A stretch of 64,000 nt of DNA from Candidatus Chloroploca mongolica (GCF_004762035.2 NZ_SIJK02000026.1:1-64000), one strand, 5' to 3'. Shown: positions 26,191-35,509, numbered from the stretch's first letter. The notes: a model not told the origin generated them from the letters alone. Program-made: numbers and translations.

Positions 26191-27270
26191 TTGACCTATG
26201 TGCTGACGCTCAAACCGCAAGCCCCGGGCTTGACCCGTCCTCAGCGCATCTTGCTCAAAATCGATGGCGAGCGGATTGTGGATGTCGAATATCGTCCCGA
26301 TACCGAGACCGAGACCGCGCTGACCCATGCCGCCCAGTTTACCCCGGCCCAACTCATTGCCGCCGCTGCCCAATCAGCCCCGGGCTGTGGGGTCGCCCAT
26401 GGGATGGCGCTCTGTCAGGCCATCGAACTTTTGGCGGGGATTGAAGTTCCCCCACGGGCGGCTTTTTTACGGGTTGCCGCAGCAGAACTTGAACGGGCCA
26501 GTTCGCATGGGGCCGCCGTCGCCGCGATCCTGACGACGCTGGGCCTCGCCAGTCTCGCCGAGCCCTTCACCGCCACGGCAGCACGCCTCCAGGCAACCTT
26601 GATCACGCTGACGGCAACTGAACCAGGTGACTGGCTCATCCCCGGTGGCGTAGGCTATGATAGCGATGCCTCGGTGCGCGAAGTGCTTGAGCAGACCTCA
26701 GCTGAACTTATTGCGACCCTCTTCCCTCTCGTTGACCACATGCTGAACCAGCGTTCGTTGCTCGCCCGTACGGTGGATGTCGGGGTCATTACCACTCACG
26801 CCGCAACGCAGTTTCGGCTCGAAGGCCCCCTCGGGCGGGCCTCTGGGCTCACAAGCGATCTGCGGATCGACAAGCCCTATGCAGCGTATGCGAGCCTACA
26901 GCCAGACCGTGTGACCCAGCCGAGTGGCGATGTGTATGCGCGTCTGGTCGTGCTGGTGCTTGAGTTGCTCGAGAGCCTCAAACTGGTTGGGCGGGCTTCG
27001 CGTGAGTTGCCCGGCGGCGAGATTTGTGGGGAATTGCCCGAACGCTTGCCGGCAAGTATCACCAATGCAACCGTCGAAGGGGCCCGTGGCCCCATTACGT
27101 ATCATGTCGAGAGTGATGGCCGTCGTTTGACCAGTGTCAGCTATCGGCTCGCTCCACAGGTTGAACGGTTGTTGACTCGTAGTCTCCTTGTGAATGCACG
27201 GATTGATGATGCTGCGCTCGTTTTTGTTTCAACCGATCCATGTGATACCTGTCTGGAGACAGGCTACTGA
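26191..27270 (+). CDS. Complex I 49-kDa (NuoD) / group-4 hydrogenase large subunit-like protein
   Basis: 359 residues from TTG 26191, decided by AGGAGG six bases upstream; an upstream ATG (26146) has no such site. GLTRPQRILLKIDGERIVDV is the NuoD/HycE N-terminal hairpin. APGCGVAHGMALCQAIELLA, then GIEVPPRAAFLRVAAAELER, matches the hydrogenase RxCGxC...H region, but the Arg and the second Cys are lost. The C-terminal DPCDTC keeps the second CxxC. The active site is therefore altered and Ni binding is doubtful. It is the first gene of a five-gene operon with no Fe-S subunit (NuoB, NuoI) in view. Confidence 0.75.
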   Translation: MTYVLTLKPQAPGLTRPQRILLKIDGERIVDVEYRPDTETETALTHAAQFTPAQLIAAAAQSAPGCGVAHGMALCQAIELLAGIEVPPRAAFLRVAAAELERASSHGAAVAAILTTLGLASLAEPFTATAARLQATLITLTATEPGDWLIPGGVGYDSDASVREVLEQTSAELIATLFPLVDHMLNQRSLLARTVDVGVITTHAATQFRLEGPLGRASGLTSDLRIDKPYAAYASLQPDRVTQPSGDVYARLVVLVLELLESLKLVGRASRELPGGEICGELPERLPASITNATVEGARGPITYHVESDGRRLTSVSYRLAPQVERLLTRSLLVNARIDDAALVFVSTDPCDTCLETGY

Positions 27271-29009
27271 TGTTTTTCCTTGTACCAACCATCATGCTGC
27301 TTGCCGCAGCACTAAGCTTTGGGCTTGGACAGCTTGTGCCTGCACGCCAGATCGGGTTTGGCGCGGCGCTCACGATGCTGATCACCCTTGGTATCCTTGG
27401 GATAGCACCCTTGGCAACACCTGATGAACCACCTATCGTGGTGTTGATGCTGGGAACGGTAAACGCAAGCCTCACGCCCGGTTTGCTAGCCCATGAACGT
27501 GCGCTCGCACTGGCGCTCCTGGGGGGCGGGGGGCTGACAATCCTCACGCTCGCCGCGGCCATTGCCCCGGGGGTGCGTGGATTTGGGACAATTTTTGGCT
27601 GGGCGCTGATCTGTTTGACGGCAGCCGTGACGAGCCTGGCCGCCCCCCCGTTTTCGCTTGTCCATCCGTTCGTCTGGACCGTGATGACGCTCGGTGGCTA
27701 TGCGATGCTTCAGGCCAGTGGGGTCACAACGGGCACGGCGGTTGCGCCAGAAGCAACGGTCTTGTTGCCCCGCGGCTTGATCACAGGTCTGCTGGCGAGT
27801 CTGCTGGTCGCCGCCGCCATCCTTGCCCCTGGGACGCTGATTGAAGATGGAACCCTGTCGATGTGGCCGGCCCTCGTGTTGCTGCTTGTCGCGACCTTTG
27901 CCTTTACGGGAAGCCCCCCCCTGGCCGGTGGCCGCAACGAGGCCTTTGCCTTTCCTGCGCCCCTGGCAACCCTGGTCTATGGGCTCGCTATGCCGGTGGC
28001 GGGCCTCAACTGGTTCATGGATGTCATCAGCGCTTTGCCGATTTTACCCAATCGCTGGGCGATGGCGATTGCGTTGCTCGGGACATTCGGCATGCTCGGA
28101 TGTGCCGCAGCAGCACTTGCAACCCGGCGTCTACGTCCATTGCTTGCGTTGATGCTGACGTTTCAGGTGGCCGCCATTGTGCTTAGTATCGGCCTGGCCG
28201 GGCCGCTTGCGGCGCTGGCAGGACCGGGGCAACTGGTCAGCCTTATGTTGAGTGGGGTCATTGGGGCGACAGCCGTGGCGAGCTTTGAACGCATGACGGG
28301 AAGCGACGATGTGACGGTGCCAGGCCTCGCGTTGCCCCGGCTCGTTGGGGTGATGTGGCTCGTTGCAGCAGCACTCACCCTCGGCTTGCCGCCACTGTGG
28401 GGGTTCTGGCCGCGTCTGTGGCTTTTACAAGCTATCCAGGAGCAGTACCCCTGGCTCCTTGCCCTGGTGATGGCAAGCATGGTGCTGATGGTGCTGGCCC
28501 TCCTCGTGCCCCTCGCCCGGCTCTGGGGGCAGGGCAAGGAACGCACCGGATCGGGGATGGGTTTAGTTGAGCGGCTGCTATTTGCGCTGGCTGGCGTGCC
28601 ACTGGTGCTGCTCGGGTTGGTACCGACTCTCGTATGGGAACCCTGGCTCGCCACGCTTACCTTTGCACCGGTGGACTTTCCGGTCAGCTTCGGGGCACAG
28701 CTTGCGACAGGGATCGCAGGGGGCGTCTTGGTTGTACTGACACTTATGATCGCTCGCCGCCCCAGTGTACGGACGCTCGAACGGAACCTTGATGAAGAAC
28801 CCATCTTCTTGACTGCCGAAGGGCTAGGAACGTTGTTGCAACCTCTGGCGCACCTGAGTAACCCGATCCAGGGCTGGCAAGCTATCTGGCAAGGGTTGCA
28901 AGGAGTCAGTCGGGGGTTACGCTTTCTGCTTGGATTCTTTGAACAGCGCTACTATCTGCTGGGTGTGTTGGCAGCGCTACTTACGATTATGTTGTTGATG
29001 GCACAATGA
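27270..29009 (+). CDS. Complex I / hydrogenase-4 type antiporter-like membrane subunit
   Basis: 579 residues, mostly hydrophobic with about 14 predicted helices. The start overlaps the previous stop (TGATG), implying translational coupling. LALMLTFQVAAIVLSIGLAG resembles the helix that follows the discontinuous TM segment of NuoL/M/N proteins, and LTLGLPPLWGFWPRLWLLQA matches the LsLaGlPPlsGFwaK motif. The C-terminal third (NLDEEPIFLTAEGLGTLLQP, then a last helix) resembles the tail of long NuoL/HyfB-type subunits. The conserved ion-path lysines are hard to locate, so coupling may be altered. Confidence 0.65.
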   Translation: MFFLVPTIMLLAAALSFGLGQLVPARQIGFGAALTMLITLGILGIAPLATPDEPPIVVLMLGTVNASLTPGLLAHERALALALLGGGGLTILTLAAAIAPGVRGFGTIFGWALICLTAAVTSLAAPPFSLVHPFVWTVMTLGGYAMLQASGVTTGTAVAPEATVLLPRGLITGLLASLLVAAAILAPGTLIEDGTLSMWPALVLLLVATFAFTGSPPLAGGRNEAFAFPAPLATLVYGLAMPVAGLNWFMDVISALPILPNRWAMAIALLGTFGMLGCAAAALATRRLRPLLALMLTFQVAAIVLSIGLAGPLAALAGPGQLVSLMLSGVIGATAVASFERMTGSDDVTVPGLALPRLVGVMWLVAAALTLGLPPLWGFWPRLWLLQAIQEQYPWLLALVMASMVLMVLALLVPLARLWGQGKERTGSGMGLVERLLFALAGVPLVLLGLVPTLVWEPWLATLTFAPVDFPVSFGAQLATGIAGGVLVVLTLMIARRPSVRTLERNLDEEPIFLTAEGLGTLLQPLAHLSNPIQGWQAIWQGLQGVSRGLRFLLGFFEQRYYLLGVLAALLTIMLLMAQ

Positions 29010-29731
29010 GTATCAACTGGCTTCTGCTTGGAATTGGGATTACAGCCGCAGTCATCCTGCTCTTTCGGGACTGGCGCATTACCGTCGCTGCCCTGTTGCT
29101 CAACTATGTGGCCCAGGCCTTCTTCCTCGTCGAGCAGCAGTTTATCAGCGGGGATCTGCCGATCTTTGGGTTCGCGGTGAGTACCCTGCTCGTGATCAAG
29201 ATTATTACCGGGATCAGTGTCGCGCTGATCCTGGGCATTACTGCGCTCACCTTCTCACGCGAGTATGGCCTCGAGAATCTCGATGAGTTTGGGATGGCCG
29301 AGTTGCGCCGGGCCGCTCGCGCCGCGCAACGCCAGCGCGCCAATCAACCGTTTCAGTTCAGCGAGTATGTGTTGCCCTTCTGGGCTGGCGTCCTGGCCCT
29401 GCTCGCCAGCCTGATCCTGCCACAAGTCTATGCAATTGCACCTACAGTAGCCAGTGACTTTGCCTGGTACTGGCTGGTGCTGACGGGCATTCTGACGATC
29501 GCTACGGCGGTCGATGTGTTGAAGATCGGCCTCGGGTTGCTGCTCTGTGTAAGTGCGGTTGACCTGCTCTATATGGCTGTGGTTAGTACACCTGATGCGA
29601 GTGGGCTGAATGTGATTCCACTTGCGCTCTTGAGCCTGTTCCATCTGCTGCTGGCCCTGGCCGTAGCGTATTTGAGCGGGCTCCTCTACGGACGACTCAA
29701 GACCCTCGATCTGAGTGAGCTCTATCGGTAG
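29006..29731 (+). CDS. Membrane protein, NuoK/HyfE-like position in complex I-like operon
   Basis: 241 residues with about six helices. The start overlaps the previous stop by four bases (ATGA). The sequence is not strongly diagnostic: three N-terminal helices (INWLLLGIGITAAVILLF, ITVAALLLNYVAQAFFLVEQ, VSTLLVIKIITGISVALILG) recall NuoK/HyfE, then a charged loop (ELRRAARAAQRQRANQ) and three more helices. The functional call rests mainly on position between two antiporter-like subunits. Otherwise it is an unknown membrane protein. Confidence 0.5.
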   Translation: MSINWLLLGIGITAAVILLFRDWRITVAALLLNYVAQAFFLVEQQFISGDLPIFGFAVSTLLVIKIITGISVALILGITALTFSREYGLENLDEFGMAELRRAARAAQRQRANQPFQFSEYVLPFWAGVLALLASLILPQVYAIAPTVASDFAWYWLVLTGILTIATAVDVLKIGLGLLLCVSAVDLLYMAVVSTPDASGLNVIPLALLSLFHLLLALAVAYLSGLLYGRLKTLDLSELYR

Positions 29732-29734
29732 GCC

Positions 29735-31186
29735 ATGCTCTATTTGCTTTTGATCTTTTTTCCGATCACGATGGCGATCAGTACGTTTATCCTGCGACGG
29801 AGAAGCGAACTGGTTATTTTTGCGGCGCTCGGCACGGTCCTGACGCAGGTCTGGATCGCGCTGCAATTGCCGATTGACCAGCCAACCCGGTTTCTGGGGG
29901 TGACGCTGACGCTCAGTACCCTGGGGCAGGTCTTTTTGCTGGTCTTTCTGGGGATTGGGGTGTTTGCCTTCATTGCCGCCCGCCATTTGCCGCATGGCGA
30001 GAATTTTGTGCCGATTACGCTGCTGACGCTCGCCCAGATCAGTGGCGTGCTCTTGCTGCAAGATCCCTTTATTACCACGCTCTTGCTTGCCTCCACCAGC
30101 CTGACAACCGTCCTGACGGTCGTTGATCTGCCTGTAGGCGCGAGTGCGCTCGTCAGTACACGGGTCATTGCCGCAGCCCTCAAGTATCTCGTCTTGATGG
30201 TCGTGGCTACGGTCTTGATGTATATTGCGTTTGTGCTGACTGATGTCTTCCAGCCTGGGGAACTACCCGGGCGCATTTCGCTTGCCCGTTTCATCCTGGC
30301 CCTGCTTGCGACCAGTTTCGCCCTGCGCCTGGCACTGATCCCGTTTCATACGTGGCTCACCGATCTGGTTGATCACGCCGAGGTTCTTGTTTCGGCGGTG
30401 ACGATTACCCTGCTCAATACGACGAGTCTGCTCGTGCTGATTCTCGTGTTTCAAAGCTATCCAATGCTGCTCGTCGAGAGTGCCGAAGTCCTCTTTGTGA
30501 TGCGGCTCGGGGCGCTAGTCAGCGTCATCGTCGCGGGTATCCTTGCACTGGCACCGGCATCGTTGCGCCGGACAATCGCCTACCTGATCCTCTACCATTG
30601 CGGGATCGTCTTCTATGGCCTGGCCGCCGTCTCGCAACTCGGGCTAGCCGGGGCGATCTTTGGGGCTTTTAATCAGACCCTGGCCGTGATGCTGCTCTTT
30701 GTGAGCCTCGGGTTGCTCGAACGCCCCGATGGCCGGACACCAGGGGTGCTCAGGCGGGATCTTTTGCGGCGCTGGCCGGTCGCGGCGAGCGGGTTGATCG
30801 TGAGCGGGCTCTCGCTGCTCGGGCTACCACCGCTCGGTGGGGCGATGAGCCATCTGTTGATCTATCAGGCGGCTGCCGAGAAGGGCTGGCTCGAGTTGTC
30901 GATTTTGTTGCTCGGCACGCTGCTCGCTGGGCTTGGCCTGGCACGAATCGCCGCTGAACGGTTGCTTGGCCCCGGCGAAGATACGCTTGTGGTCGAACCA
31001 CTGATGCTCGGTGAAACCGAACTCGACCGCCCGCCCCAGCGTCGCCTGGAACCCGAACCGCAGAGTGCCGCTGTGTTGACGTTGCTCTTGATGCTCATCA
31101 CCCTCGGCGTGGGCCTCTATCCGCAACCGTTGCTCGCGGTGATTGATGAGGCGATCCGTGGTCTCGCCTTTATCCAGGCTTTGTAG
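29735..31186 (+). CDS. NuoN/HyfB-like proton-translocating membrane subunit
   Basis: 483 residues, about 14 helices, starting four bases after the previous stop. ALRLALIPFHTWLTDLVDHA followed by EVLVSA is the best-preserved antiporter-subunit motif (normally K/R-PFHxWLPD), located mid-protein. RRTIAYLILYHCGIVFYGLA is the AyssisqiG motif and LSLLGLPPLGGAMSHLLIYQ the GlPPlgGF motif. This family forms ion channels in complex I, Mrp antiporters and membrane-bound hydrogenases. It is the clearest member of the cluster and supports assigning the others. Confidence 0.72.
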   Translation: MLYLLLIFFPITMAISTFILRRRSELVIFAALGTVLTQVWIALQLPIDQPTRFLGVTLTLSTLGQVFLLVFLGIGVFAFIAARHLPHGENFVPITLLTLAQISGVLLLQDPFITTLLLASTSLTTVLTVVDLPVGASALVSTRVIAAALKYLVLMVVATVLMYIAFVLTDVFQPGELPGRISLARFILALLATSFALRLALIPFHTWLTDLVDHAEVLVSAVTITLLNTTSLLVLILVFQSYPMLLVESAEVLFVMRLGALVSVIVAGILALAPASLRRTIAYLILYHCGIVFYGLAAVSQLGLAGAIFGAFNQTLAVMLLFVSLGLLERPDGRTPGVLRRDLLRRWPVAASGLIVSGLSLLGLPPLGGAMSHLLIYQAAAEKGWLELSILLLGTLLAGLGLARIAAERLLGPGEDTLVVEPLMLGETELDRPPQRRLEPEPQSAAVLTLLLMLITLGVGLYPQPLLAVIDEAIRGLAFIQAL

Positions 31187-31190
31187 ACTT

Positions 31191-32003
31191 ATGAATGCTC
31201 TTCTACTAATCATTGGCTCGGCGCTACTTTATCCTGGGGCATTGACCGCCCTTCTTGCGGGGGTGCTCTACCGGATGGTACGCCGGGGGAAACCTGGTGT
31301 CGAGGGCATGGCAGCGCTCCAAAGCCAGGAGGGACGGGCAAATCTGGCTGGGCTGGTGCTGGCGAGCCTGGGGTTGGCGTTGTTACCCTGGCCGCTGCAT
31401 CCGAGCGGCGCCACGGCGAGTTGGCTCTGGGCATGGATCGCCTTTGAACTAGCGTTTCTGGTGCCCCTTGTGCCAGCCTTGCTCACCGGAAGACCGGCGC
31501 TCGGGCGGGCGGCAATCCGCGAAGCCCAGCTTGGCACTTTTGCACGGGCCTTGTTGTGGGGTGCCCTCGCGGTGGCCTTGACCTTGCATCAACGCTGGGA
31601 TACAATCGCTCTACTTGCCCATATGCTCGCCCTGCTCGGGGCGCTGATCGCCTTCCCGGTCGCGATCGGGTGGGGGCCCTTTGGCCCTGAAGAGTTTATC
31701 ACCCCAGGGGGGGTGGCGGCCGGGCTCGATGCCGATGGGCAGGCTTTGGACAAACTAGCCCGTGATCTGCGTGCCGGAATGTTGCTAGCAGCAGTACTTG
31801 TGGCCGTGTTACCCGTCGGCCTGGTTCCAGCTTTCATCAGCTTGCCGCTGATAGTTGGCGGGATCGTGATCGGGGCACTGCTCTTGCGTAACTTTGACGG
31901 TCGCCAGGCACGCCTGACCCTGCCTGATGCGCTGCGCTTCTGTTTGATCTGGCCCCTACCGTTGACCCTAGTCGCAACTGTGGTGCTGAGTGTGGTACGC
32001 TAA
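31191..32003 (+). CDS. NuoH/HycD-like membrane subunit
   Basis: 270 residues with about eight helices; starts four bases after the previous stop. IIGSALLYPGALTALLAGVL and YRMVRRGKPGVEGMAALQSQ resemble the first helix and quinone-side loop of NuoH/HycD proteins. The end, RQARLTLPDALRFCLIWPLP, resembles the family's closing RLRiDqalrFfW...P motif. In complex I this subunit joins the peripheral arm to the membrane arm. Its presence with a NuoD-like protein argues that a reduced membrane complex is assembled. Divergent; moderate confidence. Confidence 0.6.
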   Translation: MNALLLIIGSALLYPGALTALLAGVLYRMVRRGKPGVEGMAALQSQEGRANLAGLVLASLGLALLPWPLHPSGATASWLWAWIAFELAFLVPLVPALLTGRPALGRAAIREAQLGTFARALLWGALAVALTLHQRWDTIALLAHMLALLGALIAFPVAIGWGPFGPEEFITPGGVAAGLDADGQALDKLARDLRAGMLLAAVLVAVLPVGLVPAFISLPLIVGGIVIGALLLRNFDGRQARLTLPDALRFCLIWPLPLTLVATVVLSVVR

Positions 32004-32018
32004 ATGCTTGGAGCTTCA

Positions 32019-33083
32019 GTGACAGCCGTTATTGAAATTGCTAATCTGTACAAGGCCTATGGCGATGTGTCAGTGTTGCAAGGGCTCAATCTGCGGGTCA
32101 GAGCAGGCGAGTCTTTCGGCTTGCTGGGCCCCAACGGAGCGGGCAAATCAACGTTGATCCATTTGATGCTGGGCTTTTTGCGACCTGACCGGGGACAGAT
32201 CGCCCTGCTTGGCACCACCAAGCTTGAGCAGATCCGGCTACAAGTTGGCTATCTGCCCGAACGGCAGCGTTACCATATGGCCTACAGTGCCCGTGAGTAC
32301 CTGCGCTTTCTCGGAAGTTTCAGCGGGTTGACCGGGGCAGTCATGCACGAGCGGGTTGACCGTGAATTAGCCCTGGTGGGCCTCACCGAGGTAGCTGACC
32401 GCCGCCTGGCAACCTTCTCGAAGGGCATGCTGCAACGCCTTGGCATTGCCCAGGCATTGCTGATGGATCCCGATCTCTTGCTGATTGATGAACCTACTAG
32501 TGGTCTCGATCCTGCGGGGCAGCGTGAGGTGATCGACCTGCTCAACGAGGTGCGCCAGCGCAACCACACGCTCTTTCTGTGTACCCATTATATGCACGAG
32601 ATTGATCAACTCTGTGATCGCGTCGGGATCATGGCGAACGGGCGAATTGCGGTCGAAAGAAAGGTCGCTGACCTGCAGGGCATCATGAGTAGTGTACGGA
32701 TCAAGGTGCAAGGGATGACGGCGCATGTCCATGAAGCGCTGCACAGCCTCGGGCCAGGCATCCATTGTGAAGGCCAGAGTGTGCGCATCAGCCAGAATTC
32801 ACCGCGTTTGCAAGCAGCGGTCTTGCGTACCCTGCTGGATGCGAATGTGGTCATCCTCATGCTCGAGCCGCTGGAAAACCCCATTGAACGCCTCTACCTT
32901 GAGACAATTCAAGCCACCAAGCTACCGAGTGGCCTGCACACGCCCTTGGGCATACTCAATGACCCACAGCGCCCCATCCTCCCCCGCACGCCTCCAGATA
33001 ATGTGGCGTCACCAGAGCGCCAGGGTGAGCGCGATCCTCTTTTGCATGAACTGTTGCAAGCCGGAAAGACCGAAGACAAATAA
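32019..33083 (+). CDS. ABC transporter ATP-binding protein
   Basis: 354 residues from GTG 32019, which has GGAG five to six bases upstream; ATG 32004 directly abuts the previous stop. Walker A is LLGPNGAGKSTLIHLMLGFL, the signature is FSKGMLQRLGIAQALLMDPD, Walker B is LLIDEPTSGLD, and the switch His is in LFLCTHYMHEIDQLC. The extra C-terminal 130 residues carry a small beta domain (IKVQGMTAHVHEALHSLGPG) as in ABC-2 exporters. It pairs with the permease downstream and appears co-transcribed with the complex I-like genes. Confidence 0.9.
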   Translation: MTAVIEIANLYKAYGDVSVLQGLNLRVRAGESFGLLGPNGAGKSTLIHLMLGFLRPDRGQIALLGTTKLEQIRLQVGYLPERQRYHMAYSAREYLRFLGSFSGLTGAVMHERVDRELALVGLTEVADRRLATFSKGMLQRLGIAQALLMDPDLLLIDEPTSGLDPAGQREVIDLLNEVRQRNHTLFLCTHYMHEIDQLCDRVGIMANGRIAVERKVADLQGIMSSVRIKVQGMTAHVHEALHSLGPGIHCEGQSVRISQNSPRLQAAVLRTLLDANVVILMLEPLENPIERLYLETIQATKLPSGLHTPLGILNDPQRPILPRTPPDNVASPERQGERDPLLHELLQAGKTEDK

Positions 33084-33116
33084 GGCACCGTTGAGCCACA
33101 GGAGACGAACAGAGGT

Positions 33117-33863
33117 ATGCGGCTGTTACGATTTACCGGCTTTTCGCTACTCGAATATCTACGCTCGGGCAGGGTTGCCATCGAGATCATTGCCGCACTG
33201 CTGATCTATGCGATCTTTTTGCGTCGCCCAATGGATGTGACCTACTTTTTCAATGTCGTCGGCATCTTTACGCCCCTGTTGACGCTCTATACGATGGCAA
33301 TCGTGATCAGCCTCGGGGATCGCCCCCAGGGTTACGTCGTCGTCTCACGGGGCATCGGACGAGCCACGTTTCTCCTCGGGCTCTTTTTGACGGCGTGGAC
33401 ACTTGTCGCCGGAACATATGGGCTTGTCTCGCTCATCGTCGCATTCCTCAATCCTCCCACCGAGCTTGATCTGCTCAACTGGCTGCTCGGCACCCTGCCG
33501 TTGCTCCTCAATATTGGCCTGCTCGCCGCCTTGATGCTCTTGCTGTCACCGCTGGTCTTGCCGACAGGCTGGCGGCTCTTTATCTTGAGCCTGATCGCGC
33601 TCGCTTTTTCAGGGAATTTTATCGGGGGGCAACTGCTCAATGCGCTTCCCGAAGCGGTGCGATCACTGCTCCGCGCCCTGCAGGCGCTGCTTGGTGGCCC
33701 CCTAGTGCCCGCCTTTTATGGCTTTCAACTCGCGGTCACTCGCGATTATAGTTCAGCCACAGCCCTGGCGAATCTCTTCGCCCAGGCGTCGCTCCTCGTT
33801 TCACTCCTCGGGCTTGCGATCTATGCGTTTGCCCGACGTGATCTGATCTTTAGTACACAATAA
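33117..33863 (+). CDS. ABC-2 type permease
   Basis: 248 residues with six hydrophobic segments (for example IEIIAALLIYAIFL, VVGIFTPLLTLYTMAIVISL, LGTLPLLLNIGLLAALMLLL). The opening MRLLRFTGFSLLEYLRSGRV is an amphipathic start common to ABC-2 permeases. It begins 33 bases after the ATPase gene and completes the transporter. The substrate is unknown. Similar ATPase/permease pairs help assemble membrane oxidoreductases in some systems, but nothing here proves that. Confidence 0.75.
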   Translation: MRLLRFTGFSLLEYLRSGRVAIEIIAALLIYAIFLRRPMDVTYFFNVVGIFTPLLTLYTMAIVISLGDRPQGYVVVSRGIGRATFLLGLFLTAWTLVAGTYGLVSLIVAFLNPPTELDLLNWLLGTLPLLLNIGLLAALMLLLSPLVLPTGWRLFILSLIALAFSGNFIGGQLLNALPEAVRSLLRALQALLGGPLVPAFYGFQLAVTRDYSSATALANLFAQASLLVSLLGLAIYAFARRDLIFSTQ

Positions 33864-33877
33864 GCGTAGGTGCGACC

Positions 33878-35119
33878 ATGAACGAGGTGATCATTATTGG
33901 CGCGGGCGCTGCTGGGCTCGCCGCAGGTCAGCGGCTCCGTGCGGCCGGTTGGAACGTGTTGCTGCTCGAAGCACGTGAACGCATCGGGGGCAGGATCTGG
34001 ACGGATCACCGCTATGGGCCGGTCGAACTCGGGGCCGAGTTTATTCATGGTGCGCAGGCGACAACCTGGCAGTATGTGCAGGCTGCCGGGCTACGAACCC
34101 AAGCCTGGGGAAGTGATCGCCGTTTTGCCCGCCGGGGAACCATGCTTGCCACCGACGATCCGTGCATCGCGCTGACGTATCAATTCTACGAGGCCGTCAC
34201 CACATATGCGGGCCCCGAGCGAAGTGTGGCCGACGTGATGGCGAGCCTCGCTGACCCTGACGAGCCGGCGGCTCAGATGACCCTGCGCTGGCTGGCAAAT
34301 CTCGAAGGCGCTGATCCTGCACGCTTGAGCGCGACCGCCCTGGCCCACGAGCGGCGCACCAGCACCAACGGAGAGGCCAATTTCCACCTGCTTGATGGCT
34401 ACGCAACCCTGGTGGCAGCCATGGCCGCTGGGTTGACCATCAAGACCGGCGCTCCGGTGACCAAGATCGCCTGGCAACGCGGCGAAGTAGTCGTGACCCT
34501 GATGGATGGCACCCAGCACGTCGCCCCCCGCGTGGTCATCACCGTGCCGTTGGGAGTGCTCCAGGCGGGAGCAATCACCTTCACCCCTGAACTACCCGCC
34601 ACCAAACAGGCCGCCCTTGAGCGCATCGCCATGGGCCACGTAACCAAGCTTGTGCTCTGGTTCGACCGACAGTGCTGGGAACCTTTCACCATCATGAGCA
34701 CCGATGGAAAGATCGTCACCTGGTGGCCGGTGGTGAGCACCACCACACCAGCGCTTATGGGCTATCAGGGCGGGGCGGCGGCGCTTGCGCTCGCGCACAT
34801 GAGCGAAGATCAAGTCCTCACCTTAGCCCTGAACGAACTGACGAGCTTTTTTGGCAGCGAAGTACGTCAGGCATGGCTGGGAGGCCGAATGAGTGCATGG
34901 TCCAACGATCCGTGGAGCAACGGGGCCTATAGTTACAGTCCAGTTGGCATGGGTTCAGCCCGCGCCATGCTCGCCGCACCAGTTGACGACGTGCTCTACT
35001 TTGCGGGCGAAGCGTGCGCGACGAACGGCCATCTGGCAACCGTGCATGGGGCCATCGAGAGTGGACATCAGGCAGCACAGGCGATCCTAGAAAACCAGGG
35101 CACCGAGTTGATCGCGTAG
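33878..35119 (+). CDS. FAD-dependent flavin amine oxidase family protein
   Basis: 413 residues. The N-terminal Rossmann motif VIIIGAGAAGLAAGQRLRAA, the acidic strand end LLLEARERIGGRIWTD, and the amine-oxidase motif ELGAEFIHG bind FAD. VVITVPLGVLQAGAITFTPE and the C-terminal YFAGEACATNGHLATVHGAI (GExxxxxxxGxxxGA-type) are typical of monoamine/polyamine oxidases. It oxidises an amine substrate, possibly a polyamine. It starts 14 bases after the permease stop. Its last 33 bases overlap the convergent ArsR-type gene. Confidence 0.87.
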   Translation: MNEVIIIGAGAAGLAAGQRLRAAGWNVLLLEARERIGGRIWTDHRYGPVELGAEFIHGAQATTWQYVQAAGLRTQAWGSDRRFARRGTMLATDDPCIALTYQFYEAVTTYAGPERSVADVMASLADPDEPAAQMTLRWLANLEGADPARLSATALAHERRTSTNGEANFHLLDGYATLVAAMAAGLTIKTGAPVTKIAWQRGEVVVTLMDGTQHVAPRVVITVPLGVLQAGAITFTPELPATKQAALERIAMGHVTKLVLWFDRQCWEPFTIMSTDGKIVTWWPVVSTTTPALMGYQGGAAALALAHMSEDQVLTLALNELTSFFGSEVRQAWLGGRMSAWSNDPWSNGAYSYSPVGMGSARAMLAAPVDDVLYFAGEACATNGHLATVHGAIESGHQAAQAILENQGTELIA

Positions 35120-35404
35120 CCAGGTGATTTGGACAGTATTGACTCGATAGCAGACGGCGGGACCATCTGAATAGGCTTCGAGCAACTCGGCATCACGCAA
35201 GACACGCAGATGCTGGGACAACGTTGACTGTGCATGAGGGCCTCCATCGGGGAGGTGAAGCAGGATCTCGTTCCCAATGCAATCGGGATGCCGCAACACA
35301 TACCGCAAGATCGCCAGACGAACCGGATTGCCAATTGCCTTGCACGTCTGTGAGAGCCGCTGATCCGCACCGTGCAACGGATCGGAGCCATTGCTGTTCC
35401 CCAT
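35087..35404 (-). CDS. ArsR family transcriptional regulator
   Basis: 105 residues; AGGAGG lies six bases before ATG 35404. It is a winged helix of ArsR type: QTCKAIGNPVRLAILRYVLR, then QSTLSQHLRVLRDAELLEAY as the recognition helix, then the wing SDGPAVCYRVNTVQI. The ELCVC metal box of ArsR/SmtB is absent; two isolated Cys remain, so it may sense something other than a metal. Its end overlaps the amine oxidase gene by 33 bases in convergent orientation, allowing transcriptional interference. Confidence 0.85.
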   Translation of the reverse strand: MGNSNGSDPLHGADQRLSQTCKAIGNPVRLAILRYVLRHPDCIGNEILLHLPDGGPHAQSTLSQHLRVLRDAELLEAYSDGPAVCYRVNTVQITWLRDQLGALVF

Positions 35405-35473
35405 ACCCTACCTCCTCGCTGAGGTTGCTTGGTGTAATGCTACGCCGTGCAAGGCACGCTGTCAAGACGATTC

Positions 35474-35503
35474 TTTACAATTCCGTTCAGGCTGCGCTAT
35501 AAT
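35474..35503 (+). promoter_or_regulatory. dusB promoter, leaderless type
   Basis: TTTACA (35474-35479) and a perfect TATAAT (35498-35503) are 18 bases apart. The expected transcription start, about seven bases on, coincides with the A of the dusB ATG at 35510, and no ribosome binding site is present. The message is probably leaderless. Confidence 0.65.
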
Positions 35504-35509
35504 CTAGCT

